Shown here one piece after another: positions 6,831-13,030 of a DNA stretch of 23,013 nt; within the stretch, counting starts at the first letter, position 1; each line of letters begins with the position of its first letter. The notes below the pieces were generated by a model. It did not search any database. It saw nothing but the letters and a program-made list of their open reading frames with translations, and was not told the origin of the DNA. Source of the DNA: Candidatus Peribacterales bacterium. GTDB taxonomy: Bacteria > Patescibacteriota > Gracilibacteria > Peribacterales > Peribacteraceae. The stretch covers positions 1 to 23,013 of the forward strand of contig JAGVCI010000108.1 in the NCBI GenBank assembly GCA_020059985.1. Reading direction: 5' to 3'. The position numbers were made by a program, and so were the translations under genes.

Positions 6831-8198
6831 ATGGTCACTGTTGAAAAGAAAAATGACGTGATGGAGCAACTGCTCAAGTCCGCGCCTCCGGTACTCCGGG
6901 TACGTCCAGGCGAATTGATCGAGGGAAGCGTCGTCTTCCGTGGAAAGAATAAACTCTTAATCGACTTGAACGGCATGGCGACGGGAATCGTCACCGGTCG
7001 TGAACTTCGTGATTCCTTCAATACGTTTAAAACCCTGAACCTCGGAGAGAAGGTGACGGTCCTCGTCCTCGAAGAAGAGAACGACGAAGGCATGATCGTC
7101 TTGAGCCTCCGCATGGCCAGTCAACAGAAGGCGTGGGATCGTTTCCACAAGATTATCGAGAGCGGCGAAACGATGAAGTTTATCGCTCAGGAAGCGAACA
7201 AAGGAGGACTCCTCGCGAATATCGACGGTATCCGCACGTTCCTCCCCGTGAGCCAACTCGCTCCGGTGCACTACCCGCGCGTGAACAATGCGGATCCTTC
7301 AGAGATCATCAACAGGCTCTCTAAGTACATTGGTCACAACTTCTCGGTGAAGATCATCACGATGGATGAAGAAGCAGGAAAGATCGTCGTATCCGAGCGC
7401 GAAGCCATGAGCGAGGAACGCTCGAAGGTCCTCGAACAGCTCAAGATGGGTGACACGAAGGAAGGTCTCATCACCGGTATCGTGAAGTTCGGTCTCTTCG
7501 TCGCCTTCGACGGCCTCGAGGGACTCGTCCATATCTCCGAGATCGCGTGGGGCCATGTGAAGAACCCAGCAGAGTACGCAGAGGTCGGCGATCGCGTGCA
7601 GGTGAAAGTCATCGGCATCGACGGCGACAAGCTCTCGCTCTCCATGAAGCAGCTCACGAAGGACCCATGGGAAGAAGTCGCTGAGCGCTACCCAGTCGGG
7701 AAGCGCATCCAGGGCACGGTCGTCCGCTTCACGGATTACGGAGTGTTCCTGAAGCTCGAGAAAGACATCAACGGTCTCGTGCACCTCACGGAACTCGCGC
7801 ACCACAAGGTGACGGACCCGTCCGAAGTGCTCTCCATCGGTCAGAAGGTCGACGCGCAGGTGATCAACATTGACGTTGATGAGCGCCGCATCGGTCTCTC
7901 CATCAAGGCTCTCCTCCCGATCGACAAAGAGACTCTGGAGAAGATCAAGAAGCAGCGTGAAGAGGAAGAGGCGAAGAAAGCCGCGGGTGTGACGGAAGAG
8001 CCGAAGAAAGAGGTGAAGGAGACGAAGCCGAAAGAAGAGAAGGAAGAGAAAGCTCCTTCTGCTGGTGGATTCGTCGCCTCGAAAACCGGGAAGAAGTACT
8101 ACCCGGCAGGCTCGACCCAGGCAGAGAAGATCAAGGAAGAGAACCGCGTGACCTTCAAAGACGAGAAAGAAGCGGAAGCGGCTGGGTACACTGCGTAA
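6831..8198 (+). CDS. rpsA: 30S ribosomal protein S1 (four S1 repeats plus C-terminal module)
   Basis: 455 residues. Four S1 RNA-binding domains: about 26-95, 113-190 (the most divergent), 206-274 (GDTKEGLITGIVKFGLFVAF) and 288-361 (GKRIQGTVVRFTDYGVFLKL). The number matches the short S1 proteins of many bacteria outside Proteobacteria, which have six. Residues 365-410 are a Lys/Glu linker, and 413-455 are a small module of the type ASKTGKKYYP...IKEENRV.F.....A...GY, known as a tail on various CPR proteins, usually with a Cys where this one has Ser (residue 428). The start at 6831 is chosen because the longer frame from 6720 adds a non-family Ser/Pro/Cys stretch and overlaps the predicted promoter. 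S1 helps mRNA bind the 30S subunit; where Shine-Dalgarno sequences are missing it may matter more. Confidence 0.92.
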   Translation: MVTVEKKNDVMEQLLKSAPPVLRVRPGELIEGSVVFRGKNKLLIDLNGMATGIVTGRELRDSFNTFKTLNLGEKVTVLVLEEENDEGMIVLSLRMASQQKAWDRFHKIIESGETMKFIAQEANKGGLLANIDGIRTFLPVSQLAPVHYPRVNNADPSEIINRLSKYIGHNFSVKIITMDEEAGKIVVSEREAMSEERSKVLEQLKMGDTKEGLITGIVKFGLFVAFDGLEGLVHISEIAWGHVKNPAEYAEVGDRVQVKVIGIDGDKLSLSMKQLTKDPWEEVAERYPVGKRIQGTVVRFTDYGVFLKLEKDINGLVHLTELAHHKVTDPSEVLSIGQKVDAQVINIDVDERRIGLSIKALLPIDKETLEKIKKQREEEEAKKAAGVTEEPKKEVKETKPKEEKEEKAPSAGGFVASKTGKKYYPAGSTQAEKIKEENRVTFKDEKEAEAAGYTA

Positions 8199-8199
8199 A

Positions 8200-8652
8200 A
8201 TGTGGTGGCCCGCCCTCTTTATCTTTGATGGAATGGTCGACTACTGGTCGGTCGCATCCGCCTGCATGGCGATCGAATGTGTGATCTTCGTGTGGCAGAA
8301 GTACTTACCCCATTGGAAACTCTCGTTCGCCTGTAGTCTGGTTGGGAACTTGGTCTCGTTCTCGATCGGTACTGTTCTTGGCGCCATCCTCCTACTCCCC
8401 TGGCATTACTTTGTGGATCCCTTGCTCGGAGGAACATTCCATCCGATCAACTGGTGCGTGACGATCGTCGTGATGCTCGCGGTTAGCATCGGCCTCGAAG
8501 CGCTCGTTGTACGTCTTGCGACCAAAATGCCTGTGCGGAAATTCCTGCCCGTCATTTCGATCGGGAATCTCCTGATGTACGTCTTTTTGCTTTTTGCCGG
8601 TGCCGCCTTTGGCTCCGTCGAGTTTGGCCCGATCCCTACAGGAACCTTCTAG
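8200..8652 (+). CDS. Small polytopic membrane protein, unknown function
   Basis: 150 residues with about four hydrophobic helices (roughly 15-35, 43-70, 84-105 and 118-140). Residues near the loops include WHYFVDP and RLATKMPVRK. I do not recognise a family. The start ATG follows the S1 stop by one base, so it is almost certainly translated from the S1 message. Its stop codon shares a CTAG with the stop of the HIT gene on the other strand. No signal peptide separate from the first helix is evident. Confidence 0.75.
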   Translation: MWWPALFIFDGMVDYWSVASACMAIECVIFVWQKYLPHWKLSFACSLVGNLVSFSIGTVLGAILLLPWHYFVDPLLGGTFHPINWCVTIVVMLAVSIGLEALVVRLATKMPVRKFLPVISIGNLLMYVFLLFAGAAFGSVEFGPIPTGTF

Positions 8653-8987
8653 GATAATTTCTGATCACTGAGGAAATGAAGATGGAGGTAGAAGATCTCC
8701 TGCCCTCCTGCTTTACCGACGTGGAAGGTGAGTTTGTAGCCTTCGATCCCCTGCTCTTTTGCAAACTTCTGCGCGGCGCGGATGAGCATCAGCGGAACGT
8801 GTTCCGTTTTTTCGGTGAGATCGATAATTGATGGAACGAAATCCTTCTCTTTTTTCGCGATGAAGAGCAGGTGTGTGGTCGCTCTCGGGTGAATGTCTTT
8901 AAACGCCATCACGTCGTCGTCTTCGTAGACCACGGTCGCGGGGATTTCTCTGCGGACGATTTTGTGGAAGAGGGTGTCATTCGTCAT
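8649..8987 (-). CDS. HIT family protein (histidine triad nucleotide hydrolase-like)
   Basis: 112 residues, the full length of a HINT-type protein. The start DTLFHKIVRREIPATVVYEDD and IHPRATTHLLFIAKK (residues 32-46) are typical. The C-terminal motif is GGQEIFYLHLHFLSD: the family pattern H-x-H-x-H is altered so that the first His is Tyr100, while His102 (position of the catalytic nucleophile) and His104 are kept. His89 stands where HINT proteins have an Asn. HIT proteins hydrolyse nucleoside phosphoramidates or similar; activity here may be changed. The start at 8987 is chosen over the longer frame to 9074 because the family begins here and a CACAAT box ends 7 bases upstream of the ATG, giving a leaderless message. 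Confidence 0.9.
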   Translation of the reverse strand: MTNDTLFHKIVRREIPATVVYEDDDVMAFKDIHPRATTHLLFIAKKEKDFVPSIIDLTEKTEHVPLMLIRAAQKFAKEQGIEGYKLTFHVGKAGGQEIFYLHLHFLSDQKLS

Positions 8988-9033
8988 GGCAGTATTGTGC
9001 CTGAAACTGTGTGACTCCTCGCAATCCCCGACA

Positions 9034-9062
9034 TTGACTTTTCCTCTGAAATAAGAGAAAAT
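9034..9062 (+). promoter_or_regulatory. Promoter of the 9073 gene with near-leaderless start
   Basis: TTGACT (9034-9039), 17 bases, GAAAAT (9057-9062). Transcription would begin near 9069, four bases before the ATG at 9073. This disfavours the alternative GTG start at 9064, which lies upstream of that point. Confidence 0.55.
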
Positions 9063-9072
9063 AGTGATATCC

Positions 9073-9558
9073 ATGGATCAGCAGTCTTCGCCCGAAAAAG
9101 GCAGACAACTCTCCTCTGCTCCAGAGCAAGCGCCCCGACTGATCGTCGAACAGCCGAAGCAATTGGAGAATGTGCTCGAAATGATCGGGCTTCTCGATGC
9201 TGTGAGCGAACGTGTCACTGAGGACCGCTCGCAGGGAGCGGGGCCTTCTGCTGGAAAAGCAGGCGGAGCTCGCGCGCAGAAGTCCGCTCGCGATCAAGCA
9301 ATCGAGTCGATCCCCGTTCCAGAGATGCAGCGCATGCAGCTGCAAAAGCAAATTCGTGATGAAGTACGTGGGCTTGAAAAGCAGGTGAAAGTCGTCGCTC
9401 GTCGTGCCGCTCGACCGGGCGGAGCACATAAGCTCAATACGCTCTACGCTCGCATCCGCAGACTGAATTCTCTGCTCTCCAATCTGTTCGAAGCCTCGCA
9501 GGATGTTATCCGACGTCTCTTCGTGCGCGTGTTCGTCGACAAACAGAGCATCTTGTAA
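9073..9558 (+). CDS. Hypothetical helical, partly coiled-coil protein
   Basis: 161 residues, no family recognised. Residues 1-25 are polar. A helix around 29-50 contains LENVLEMIGLLDAVSERV. A Gly/Ala/Ser-rich linker (about 54-75) follows, and then a long charged helix (about 85-125), rich in Arg, Lys and Gln, of coiled-coil type. The C-terminal 40 residues (RIRRLNSLLSNLFEASQDVI, then RRLFVRVFVDKQSIL) look like an amphipathic pair. The protein is basic in the second half, so it may bind nucleic acid or a partner protein; that is speculation. The start is set by the promoter spacing. It is convergent with the small membrane protein gene, 19 bases away. Confidence 0.65.
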   Translation: MDQQSSPEKGRQLSSAPEQAPRLIVEQPKQLENVLEMIGLLDAVSERVTEDRSQGAGPSAGKAGGARAQKSARDQAIESIPVPEMQRMQLQKQIRDEVRGLEKQVKVVARRAARPGGAHKLNTLYARIRRLNSLLSNLFEASQDVIRRLFVRVFVDKQSIL

Positions 9559-9577
9559 TCAAAGGACACCGAGACGC

Positions 9578-9850
9578 TTAGTCTTTCTTCGGGTGCGTGA
9601 TCTTTTTCTCGTGCTTGTCCTTCCCGCGCTCCTTCTCGATGAGCTCCATAATCCAGGTGAGGATCTGATCGGCGACGGAAATAGGCGCCATGATCATGGA
9701 TTCGATCTGCTCGCTGATCTCGTCCACACGGCGTGTGATTTTGCGCATGTCCACGACCAAGAAGAGCACGTGGTAGAGAACGATGAGCAGAAGTGCGGCG
9801 ACCGCAATCCAGAGATATGTGAGGACATCGGCGCTCGTGAGGGCTGTCAT
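9578..9850 (-). CDS. Small single-helix membrane protein with cytoplasmic coiled coil
   Basis: 90 residues. One N-terminal membrane helix (about 9-33, VLTYLWIAVAALLLIVLYHV) is followed by an amphipathic, charged helix (MRKITRRVDEISEQIESMI) and a Lys-rich tail (EKERGKDKHEKKITHPKKD). The layout resembles small YtxH/DUF948-like envelope proteins but no family is claimed. The start at 9850 is chosen over the longer frame to 9916 because a TAGTCT box at 9863-9858 on the minus strand, with TTGCGC 17 bases upstream, predicts transcription beginning one base before this ATG. It is divergent from yidD, 28 bases apart. Confidence 0.7.
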   Translation of the reverse strand: MTALTSADVLTYLWIAVAALLLIVLYHVLFLVVDMRKITRRVDEISEQIESMIMAPISVADQILTWIMELIEKERGKDKHEKKITHPKKD

Positions 9851-9853
9851 GCG

Positions 9854-9863
9854 TGGTAGACTA
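9854..9863. promoter_or_regulatory. Overlapping divergent -10 elements (yidD and 9850 gene)
   Basis: Plus strand: TG-G-TAGACT (9854-9862), an extended -10 box predicting a start near 9869 and a 10-base leader for yidD. Minus strand: TAGTCT (9863-9858), predicting a start at 9851 for the ATG at 9850. The near-palindrome GTAGACTAC serves both directions, so the two promoters should exclude each other. Confidence 0.5.
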
Positions 9864-9878
9864 CCGTTCTCCTCTCGC

Positions 9879-10154
9879 ATGCGCAAACCCCGGGATATCG
9901 CCGTCGGCCTCATCAATTTTTATCAAGGAACGCTCTCACCGGACCATGGGCCGCTAAAAGACCTCTACCCCTACGGGTACTGCCGGCACGAACCGACGTG
10001 TAGCGAATATGCGAAGCGAGCAATTACCGACCGTGGGCTCTTCGTTTCGCTTCTCCCAATCGTAGGCAGAGTTCTCACCTGCCACCCTTGGAAAAAGATA
10101 AGCCCAGAAAAGATTCTAAAAGTCTCTCAGATGGCTTCCCAAAAGGGGTCATGA
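9879..10154 (+). CDS. yidD: Membrane protein insertion efficiency factor YidD
   Basis: 91 residues, typical length. The family signature is complete: LINFYQGTLSP (11-21), then CRHEPTCSEYAKRAI (35-49) and LTCHPW (66-71). YidD is a small cytoplasmic, membrane-associated protein that assists YidC/SecYEG in inserting membrane proteins. It normally sits with rpmH-rnpA-yidC; here it is alone, followed 29 bases later by tRNA-Gly. The start at 9879 is the first Met ahead of the domain; the longer frame from 9783 runs into the opposite gene. No Shine-Dalgarno sequence. Confidence 0.93.
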   Translation: MRKPRDIAVGLINFYQGTLSPDHGPLKDLYPYGYCRHEPTCSEYAKRAITDRGLFVSLLPIVGRVLTCHPWKKISPEKILKVSQMASQKGS

Positions 10155-10183
10155 TTTGTATCCTCTCCCAAGCTCCTTTTTCT

Positions 10184-10258
10184 GCGGGTGTCGTATAATG
10201 GCTATTACCCCAGGTTTCCAACCTGGTGACGACGGTTCGATTCCGTTCACCCGCTCCA
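10184..10258 (+). tRNA. tRNA-Gly (anticodon TCC), CCA encoded
   Basis: A 75-base cloverleaf. Acceptor GCGGGTG pairs with CACCCGC (10248-10254). The D arm is GTAT/TTAC-type, and the anticodon stem CCAGG/CCTGG encloses the loop TTTCCAA, giving anticodon TCC for GGA/GGG. The T loop is TTCGATT. Discriminator T73 is normal for tRNA-Gly, and the terminal CCA (10256-10258) is encoded. The sequence closely resembles the well-known bacterial tRNA-Gly(TCC). Confidence 0.98.
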
Positions 10259-10268
10259 ACCTTCACCA

Positions 10269-10294
10269 CGCTCTAGGCAACGAAATGTAGAGCG
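10269..10294. repeat. Short inverted repeat at the end of the PAS-like gene
   Basis: CGCTCTA (10269-10275) and TAGAGCG (10288-10294), loop of 12 bases, containing the stop codon of the PAS-like gene. It lies 10 bases after the tRNA. Neither strand has a T-run beyond it, so it may protect 3' ends or end transcription with help; it may also be chance. Confidence 0.3.
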
Positions 10295-10665
10295 AACAAA
10301 TGATCCTTGTATGAAATGGGAACGAGAATGACCGTGGTTTCGAGAATTCCACCGGACTTCTTCTTCCACTGCACTTTGATCGTTGAGGCAGCCATGTTTT
10401 CCATCGCCTTCTGAAACGCACCAATCAATGTGTCCTGACTACGTACGTCGACAAAGAGATCAGGAAAAAACCCTTTCATCTTCGCCCATTCTTCCGCAGA
10501 ACCGTATCCCAATAGAGACGCGAATTTTTCGTTGCATACCTTGTGGTCATCATCCAAATACATGTAGATCGCCTGTTCTGAGGACTCCAAAACAGGTTGG
10601 AGCTGCGCGGCAAGCTCTCCAAGCAGATCTTGGTGTGAGTGCCCGTGTGCGTGATCGTGTGACAT
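10273..10665 (-). CDS. PAS-like single-domain protein with His-rich start
   Basis: 130 residues. The N terminus MSHDHAHGHSHQ has five His in eleven residues and could bind metal. Residues 25-130 look like one PAS domain: LESSEQAIYMYLDDDHKVCNEKFASLLGYGSAEEWA is the usual start, then the helical middle, and the beta-strand end TIKVQWKKKSGGILETTVILVPISYKDHLFALHFV. No kinase, cyclase or DNA-binding output domain is attached. It might sense a ligand and act on a partner; nothing nearby is an obvious partner. The promoter is clear (separate entry). It is convergent with tRNA-Gly. Confidence 0.75.
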   Translation of the reverse strand: MSHDHAHGHSHQDLLGELAAQLQPVLESSEQAIYMYLDDDHKVCNEKFASLLGYGSAEEWAKMKGFFPDLFVDVRSQDTLIGAFQKAMENMAASTIKVQWKKKSGGILETTVILVPISYKDHLFALHFVA

Positions 10666-10675
10666 AACTGGACAG

Positions 10676-10704
10676 AGGATAGGCGCATACTTTCCTCATG
10701 ACAA
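10676..10704 (-). promoter_or_regulatory. Promoter of the PAS-like gene, near-leaderless
   Basis: On the minus strand TTGTCA (10704-10699), 17 bases, TATCCT (10681-10676). The start is predicted at about 10669, four bases before the ATG at 10665. The -35 matches consensus at five of six positions. Confidence 0.65.
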
Positions 10705-10767
10705 ATCAGCTAAAATCTTGGTCGAACCACAAGAGTTGTCCTAATTTCAGTAGCCCGCTCCACGCAG

Positions 10768-10783
10768 TGATACGATTCCTCCA
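10768..10783 (+). promoter_or_regulatory. Leaderless extended -10 promoter (TGATACGAT)
   Basis: TG-A-TACGAT at 10768-10776. Counting seven bases from the end of the box puts the first transcribed base exactly on the A of the ATG at 10783. The same TACGAT box recurs before the genes at 14168 and 16323. Confidence 0.6.
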
Positions 10784-11133
10784 TGACGCAAAATAAGAAA
10801 ACCATAGAGAAGTATATCGACGGATTTAATAAGACCGACCACGCGCAAATCCTCTCCTGCCTCACCGATGACGTTGTGTGGGACATGCCTGGTTTTTTTC
10901 ACCATGTCGGCAAAGAGGCCTTCGATAAGGAAATTGAGAACGACGCGTTTGAGGGCACTCCGATAATTGTGGTTACTCGCATGACGGAGGAAAATGACGT
11001 GGTGATTGCAGAAGGCTCAGTGCAAACGAGGATGAAAGGTGGGAAAGAACTCCATTTAGTGTTCTGCGACGTGTTCGAGATGGAAGACGGGAAGATTAAG
11101 AAACTTATTGGGTACATTGCCGAGAGGAAATAA
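10783..11133 (+). CDS. NTF2-like/SnoaL-like protein (nuclear transport factor 2 fold)
   Basis: 116 residues, one complete NTF2-like domain. The helix KKTIEKYIDGFNKTDHAQIL, followed by CLTDDVVWDMPG and a conical beta-sheet ending DVFEMEDGKIKKLIGYI, matches the SnoaL/ketosteroid-isomerase-like superfamily. Members range from isomerases and cyclases to pure ligand-binding proteins, and no catalytic assignment is possible from the sequence. The gene is a single unit with its own leaderless promoter. Start: the first ATG, fixed by promoter spacing. Confidence 0.82.
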   Translation: MTQNKKTIEKYIDGFNKTDHAQILSCLTDDVVWDMPGFFHHVGKEAFDKEIENDAFEGTPIIVVTRMTEENDVVIAEGSVQTRMKGGKELHLVFCDVFEMEDGKIKKLIGYIAERK

Positions 11134-11172
11134 ACCGATCACCTCGGGCAATTGATGTAAAATGATCGAGCA

Positions 11173-11439
11173 ATGCCACTCCTGATTGGAATCATCGCGC
11201 TGTGCGCACCGCGCTTCGTGATTGCCATGCTGTGGCTCTTCTCCACGTGGTTTACTGGAGTATTCGAAACGAGAGCATGGCCGATCCTCGGGTTCATTTT
11301 CCTCCCGCTCACACTCCTCTGGTACAGCGCGGTTACGAATTGGTTTATGGGAGAGTGGAACTGGTGGCAGATGCTCGTCCTCGTCCTCGCGATTTTCGGC
11401 GATCTACACTCAGAGCGGAACGTCTCGCGCGGAGAGTGA
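11173..11439 (+). CDS. Small membrane protein, unknown function
   Basis: 88 residues with three hydrophobic segments (about 3-28, 35-54 and 64-77). The sequence begins PLLIGIIALCAPRFVIAMLW and has WPILGFIFLPLTLLWY and WWQMLVLVLAIFGDL. Small proteins of this layout (apolar start, APR motif, central LGFLFLP-like segment) occur widely in bacteria without known function; I judge this to be one of them from memory of the pattern only. A TAAAAT box (11158-11163) predicts a three-base leader. An ATG at 11162 is out of frame and stops after seven codons. Confidence 0.7.
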   Translation: MPLLIGIIALCAPRFVIAMLWLFSTWFTGVFETRAWPILGFIFLPLTLLWYSAVTNWFMGEWNWWQMLVLVLAIFGDLHSERNVSRGE

Positions 11440-11562
11440 TTCACGAAAACATTCGTCATCTAAAGAATATTAGTAATGAGTGACAACACGTTTCTGGTCG
11501 CCAGCCTAGAAAAAATCATGAAGTTGGAGTAAAGTTCGTAGCCCATTTCTTTCCTACTTTTC

Positions 11563-11982
11563 ATGACCAACCTGGCTCCCATCACCATAGAAACCACCGT
11601 TCACGCACCTGTTTCTATAGTATGGAAGAACTGGACCGAGCCTACGCACATCACACAGTGGAATAACGCCTCCGACGACTGGCACACACCGAGAGCGACT
11701 AGTGATTTACGAGCTAGTGGAACGTTCACCTCTCGCATGGAGGCCAAGGACGGAAGCGCAGGGTTCGATTTCGAGGGCACCTTCACCAAAGTTATCCCCG
11801 AGGAGCACCTCGCGTACGTCATGAGCGACGGGAGAAAGGTGAGCGTAGAGTTTGAGGATCGTGGCAACGAAACGCACATCGTCGAGACCTTCGACCCCGA
11901 GTCGGAAAATCCGATCGAGATGCAGCGCGGAGGATGGCAGGCCATCCTCGACAACTTCAAGGCGTACGTAGAGGGGCAGTAA
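11563..11982 (+). CDS. AHSA1-like SRPBCC (START-like) domain protein
   Basis: 139 residues forming one SRPBCC domain. ITIETTVHAPVSIVWKNWTEPTHITQWN is the characteristic N-terminal strand and helix of the AHSA1 (Aha1 C-terminal homology) group, DFEGTFTKVIPEEHLAYVM is the central part, and GGWQAILDNFKAYVE is the long C-terminal helix. The fold makes a deep hydrophobic pocket, and bacterial members mostly have unknown ligands. It is a free-standing gene, convergent with the acidic secreted protein gene (7-base gap). The 123 bases upstream hold no other gene; no clear promoter was recognised. Confidence 0.88.
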   Translation: MTNLAPITIETTVHAPVSIVWKNWTEPTHITQWNNASDDWHTPRATSDLRASGTFTSRMEAKDGSAGFDFEGTFTKVIPEEHLAYVMSDGRKVSVEFEDRGNETHIVETFDPESENPIEMQRGGWQAILDNFKAYVEGQ

Positions 11983-11989
11983 TCCGCGT

Positions 11990-12946
11990 TTAGCGAATAT
12001 TCCCGATCGAGTTCTTCACCGTGTCGTGCTTCGTCTTCAGCACATTCGAGATCGAGTTGAAGATTTGCTCTCCAATCGTCTCATCTTTGCCCGCCACGAG
12101 GAACGACCACCAAGGGAAGATGACTTTCACTTCCTGCTCGGCGTCGATCTCTACCGTTGCGGTGATATCCATGGGAATGAACCCGAGGAACTTCACCTTC
12201 TGCTTCGACGTCGTCTTGATCTTTTCAAAATTGAGCGAAAGGGTTTCCACTGGTGCGCCCTCTTCGTTCATACCCTCAAGGAGAATATCGGCAGTCTTTT
12301 GTAGATTTTCGTCGGAAGGTTTTGCACCTCCATCACCTCCTCCGAGGAGAATGCTGAAATCGGGCATGACGGGCTCGGAGTCTTCCATGACATCGATCTC
12401 ATCAGGCTCGACACCCGGCGTTTCCTGAAGTTCGCCCACACCAATATTGATATCTTCCGTGCCACCCCTCTGACTATCATCGGTCATCTTCGCATCGATC
12501 TCATCGGGTTCCACCCCTGGAACTCCGCCTTTGGTGGACTCGCCCTCCACACCACCGAGCTTGAGGAGATAATCGGTGCTTCCTTCCTGTGGATCTTCAT
12601 TGGATTTCACATCATCTATGCCTTCCTCTGGGGTCGATTCCCCTTCCTCAACCTTCCACTCAAATTCCACATTGCCGCCTTCTTGGCCGTCGTCATCAGT
12701 CGCCTTCGCATCAATCTCGTCAGGCTCAATACTCGGCGTTTCCTGGAGTTCGCCGACACCAATATTGATATCTTCCGTGCCGCCTTTTTCTCCGGATTCC
12801 TTTTTTTCTTCTGCTCGAGTGGGAGACCGCACTGTATTCGTCGGAGACGTAGTACCGACTTTCGTGCCATCAATCGTAAGAACATCAGTCTGTGCGAATG
12901 CCGTGCCTGTAACGAGTAAAAGGGAGAGGAGGAATGTGGTAGTCAT
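11990..12946 (-). CDS. Secreted acidic repeat protein, unknown function
   Basis: 318 residues. Residues 1-18 form a signal peptide ending AFA|Q, so it is exported. Residues 20-220 are acidic, Gly/Glu/Asp/Pro-rich and repetitive: the unit GGTEDINIGVGELQETP plus EPDEID occurs at about 55-81 and 161-185, with a half copy (GVEPDEIDAKMTDD) near 145-157. Short strand-like pieces (FEWKVEEGE, DYLLKLGG, FSILLGGG) alternate with acidic linkers. Residues 235-318 look folded, with KFLGFIPMDITATVEIDAEQEVKVIFPWW and a helical end. No family is recognised; it could be a surface or calcium-binding protein (speculative). The start at 12946 replaces a TTG at 12952 because the promoter places transcription exactly on this ATG. 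Confidence 0.8.
   Translation of the reverse strand: MTTTFLLSLLLVTGTAFAQTDVLTIDGTKVGTTSPTNTVRSPTRAEEKKESGEKGGTEDINIGVGELQETPSIEPDEIDAKATDDDGQEGGNVEFEWKVEEGESTPEEGIDDVKSNEDPQEGSTDYLLKLGGVEGESTKGGVPGVEPDEIDAKMTDDSQRGGTEDINIGVGELQETPGVEPDEIDVMEDSEPVMPDFSILLGGGDGGAKPSDENLQKTADILLEGMNEEGAPVETLSLNFEKIKTTSKQKVKFLGFIPMDITATVEIDAEQEVKVIFPWWSFLVAGKDETIGEQIFNSISNVLKTKHDTVKNSIGNIR
12386..12786 (-). repeat. Internal DNA repeat within the acidic secreted protein gene
   Basis: The segments at about 12386-12466 and 12709-12786 are close copies, with a third partial copy at about 12490-12523. Differences are mostly synonymous or conservative, which suggests duplication within the gene followed by selection on the protein. 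Confidence 0.75.
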
Positions 12947-12952
12947 GCGCAA

Positions 12953-12980
12953 ACTATACAGGCAGGTTTCTCCTCTTCAA
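12953..12980 (-). promoter_or_regulatory. Leaderless promoter of the acidic secreted protein gene
   Basis: On the minus strand TTGAAG (12980-12975), 16 bases, TATAGT (12958-12953). The predicted first base is 12946, the A of the ATG itself. Confidence 0.65.
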
Positions 12981-13015
12981 GGAAAGAAAGAGCTTTTGGG
13001 ATGAAAAAAATGCGG

Positions 13016-13021
13016 TAGAAT
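13016..13021 (+). promoter_or_regulatory. -10 box of the LRR protein gene
   Basis: TAGAAT at 13016-13021 predicts a start near 13028, three bases before the ATG at 13031. The -35 region (about TTTTGG) is weak. Confidence 0.45.
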
Positions 13022-13030
13022 CCCCCTCCT

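Noticed and set aside
10184..10258. tRNA-Gly as an integration (att) site
   Set aside because: No integrase, no repeated tRNA 3' end and no change of gene type downstream.
11476..11532. An 18-codon ORF before the AHSA1-like gene
   Set aside because: Too short, no promoter or ribosome signal, no recognisable product.
12386..12786. CRISPR-like or mobile repeat
   Set aside because: The copies are in frame inside the acidic secreted protein gene and encode a repeated peptide; spacing and length do not fit CRISPR.
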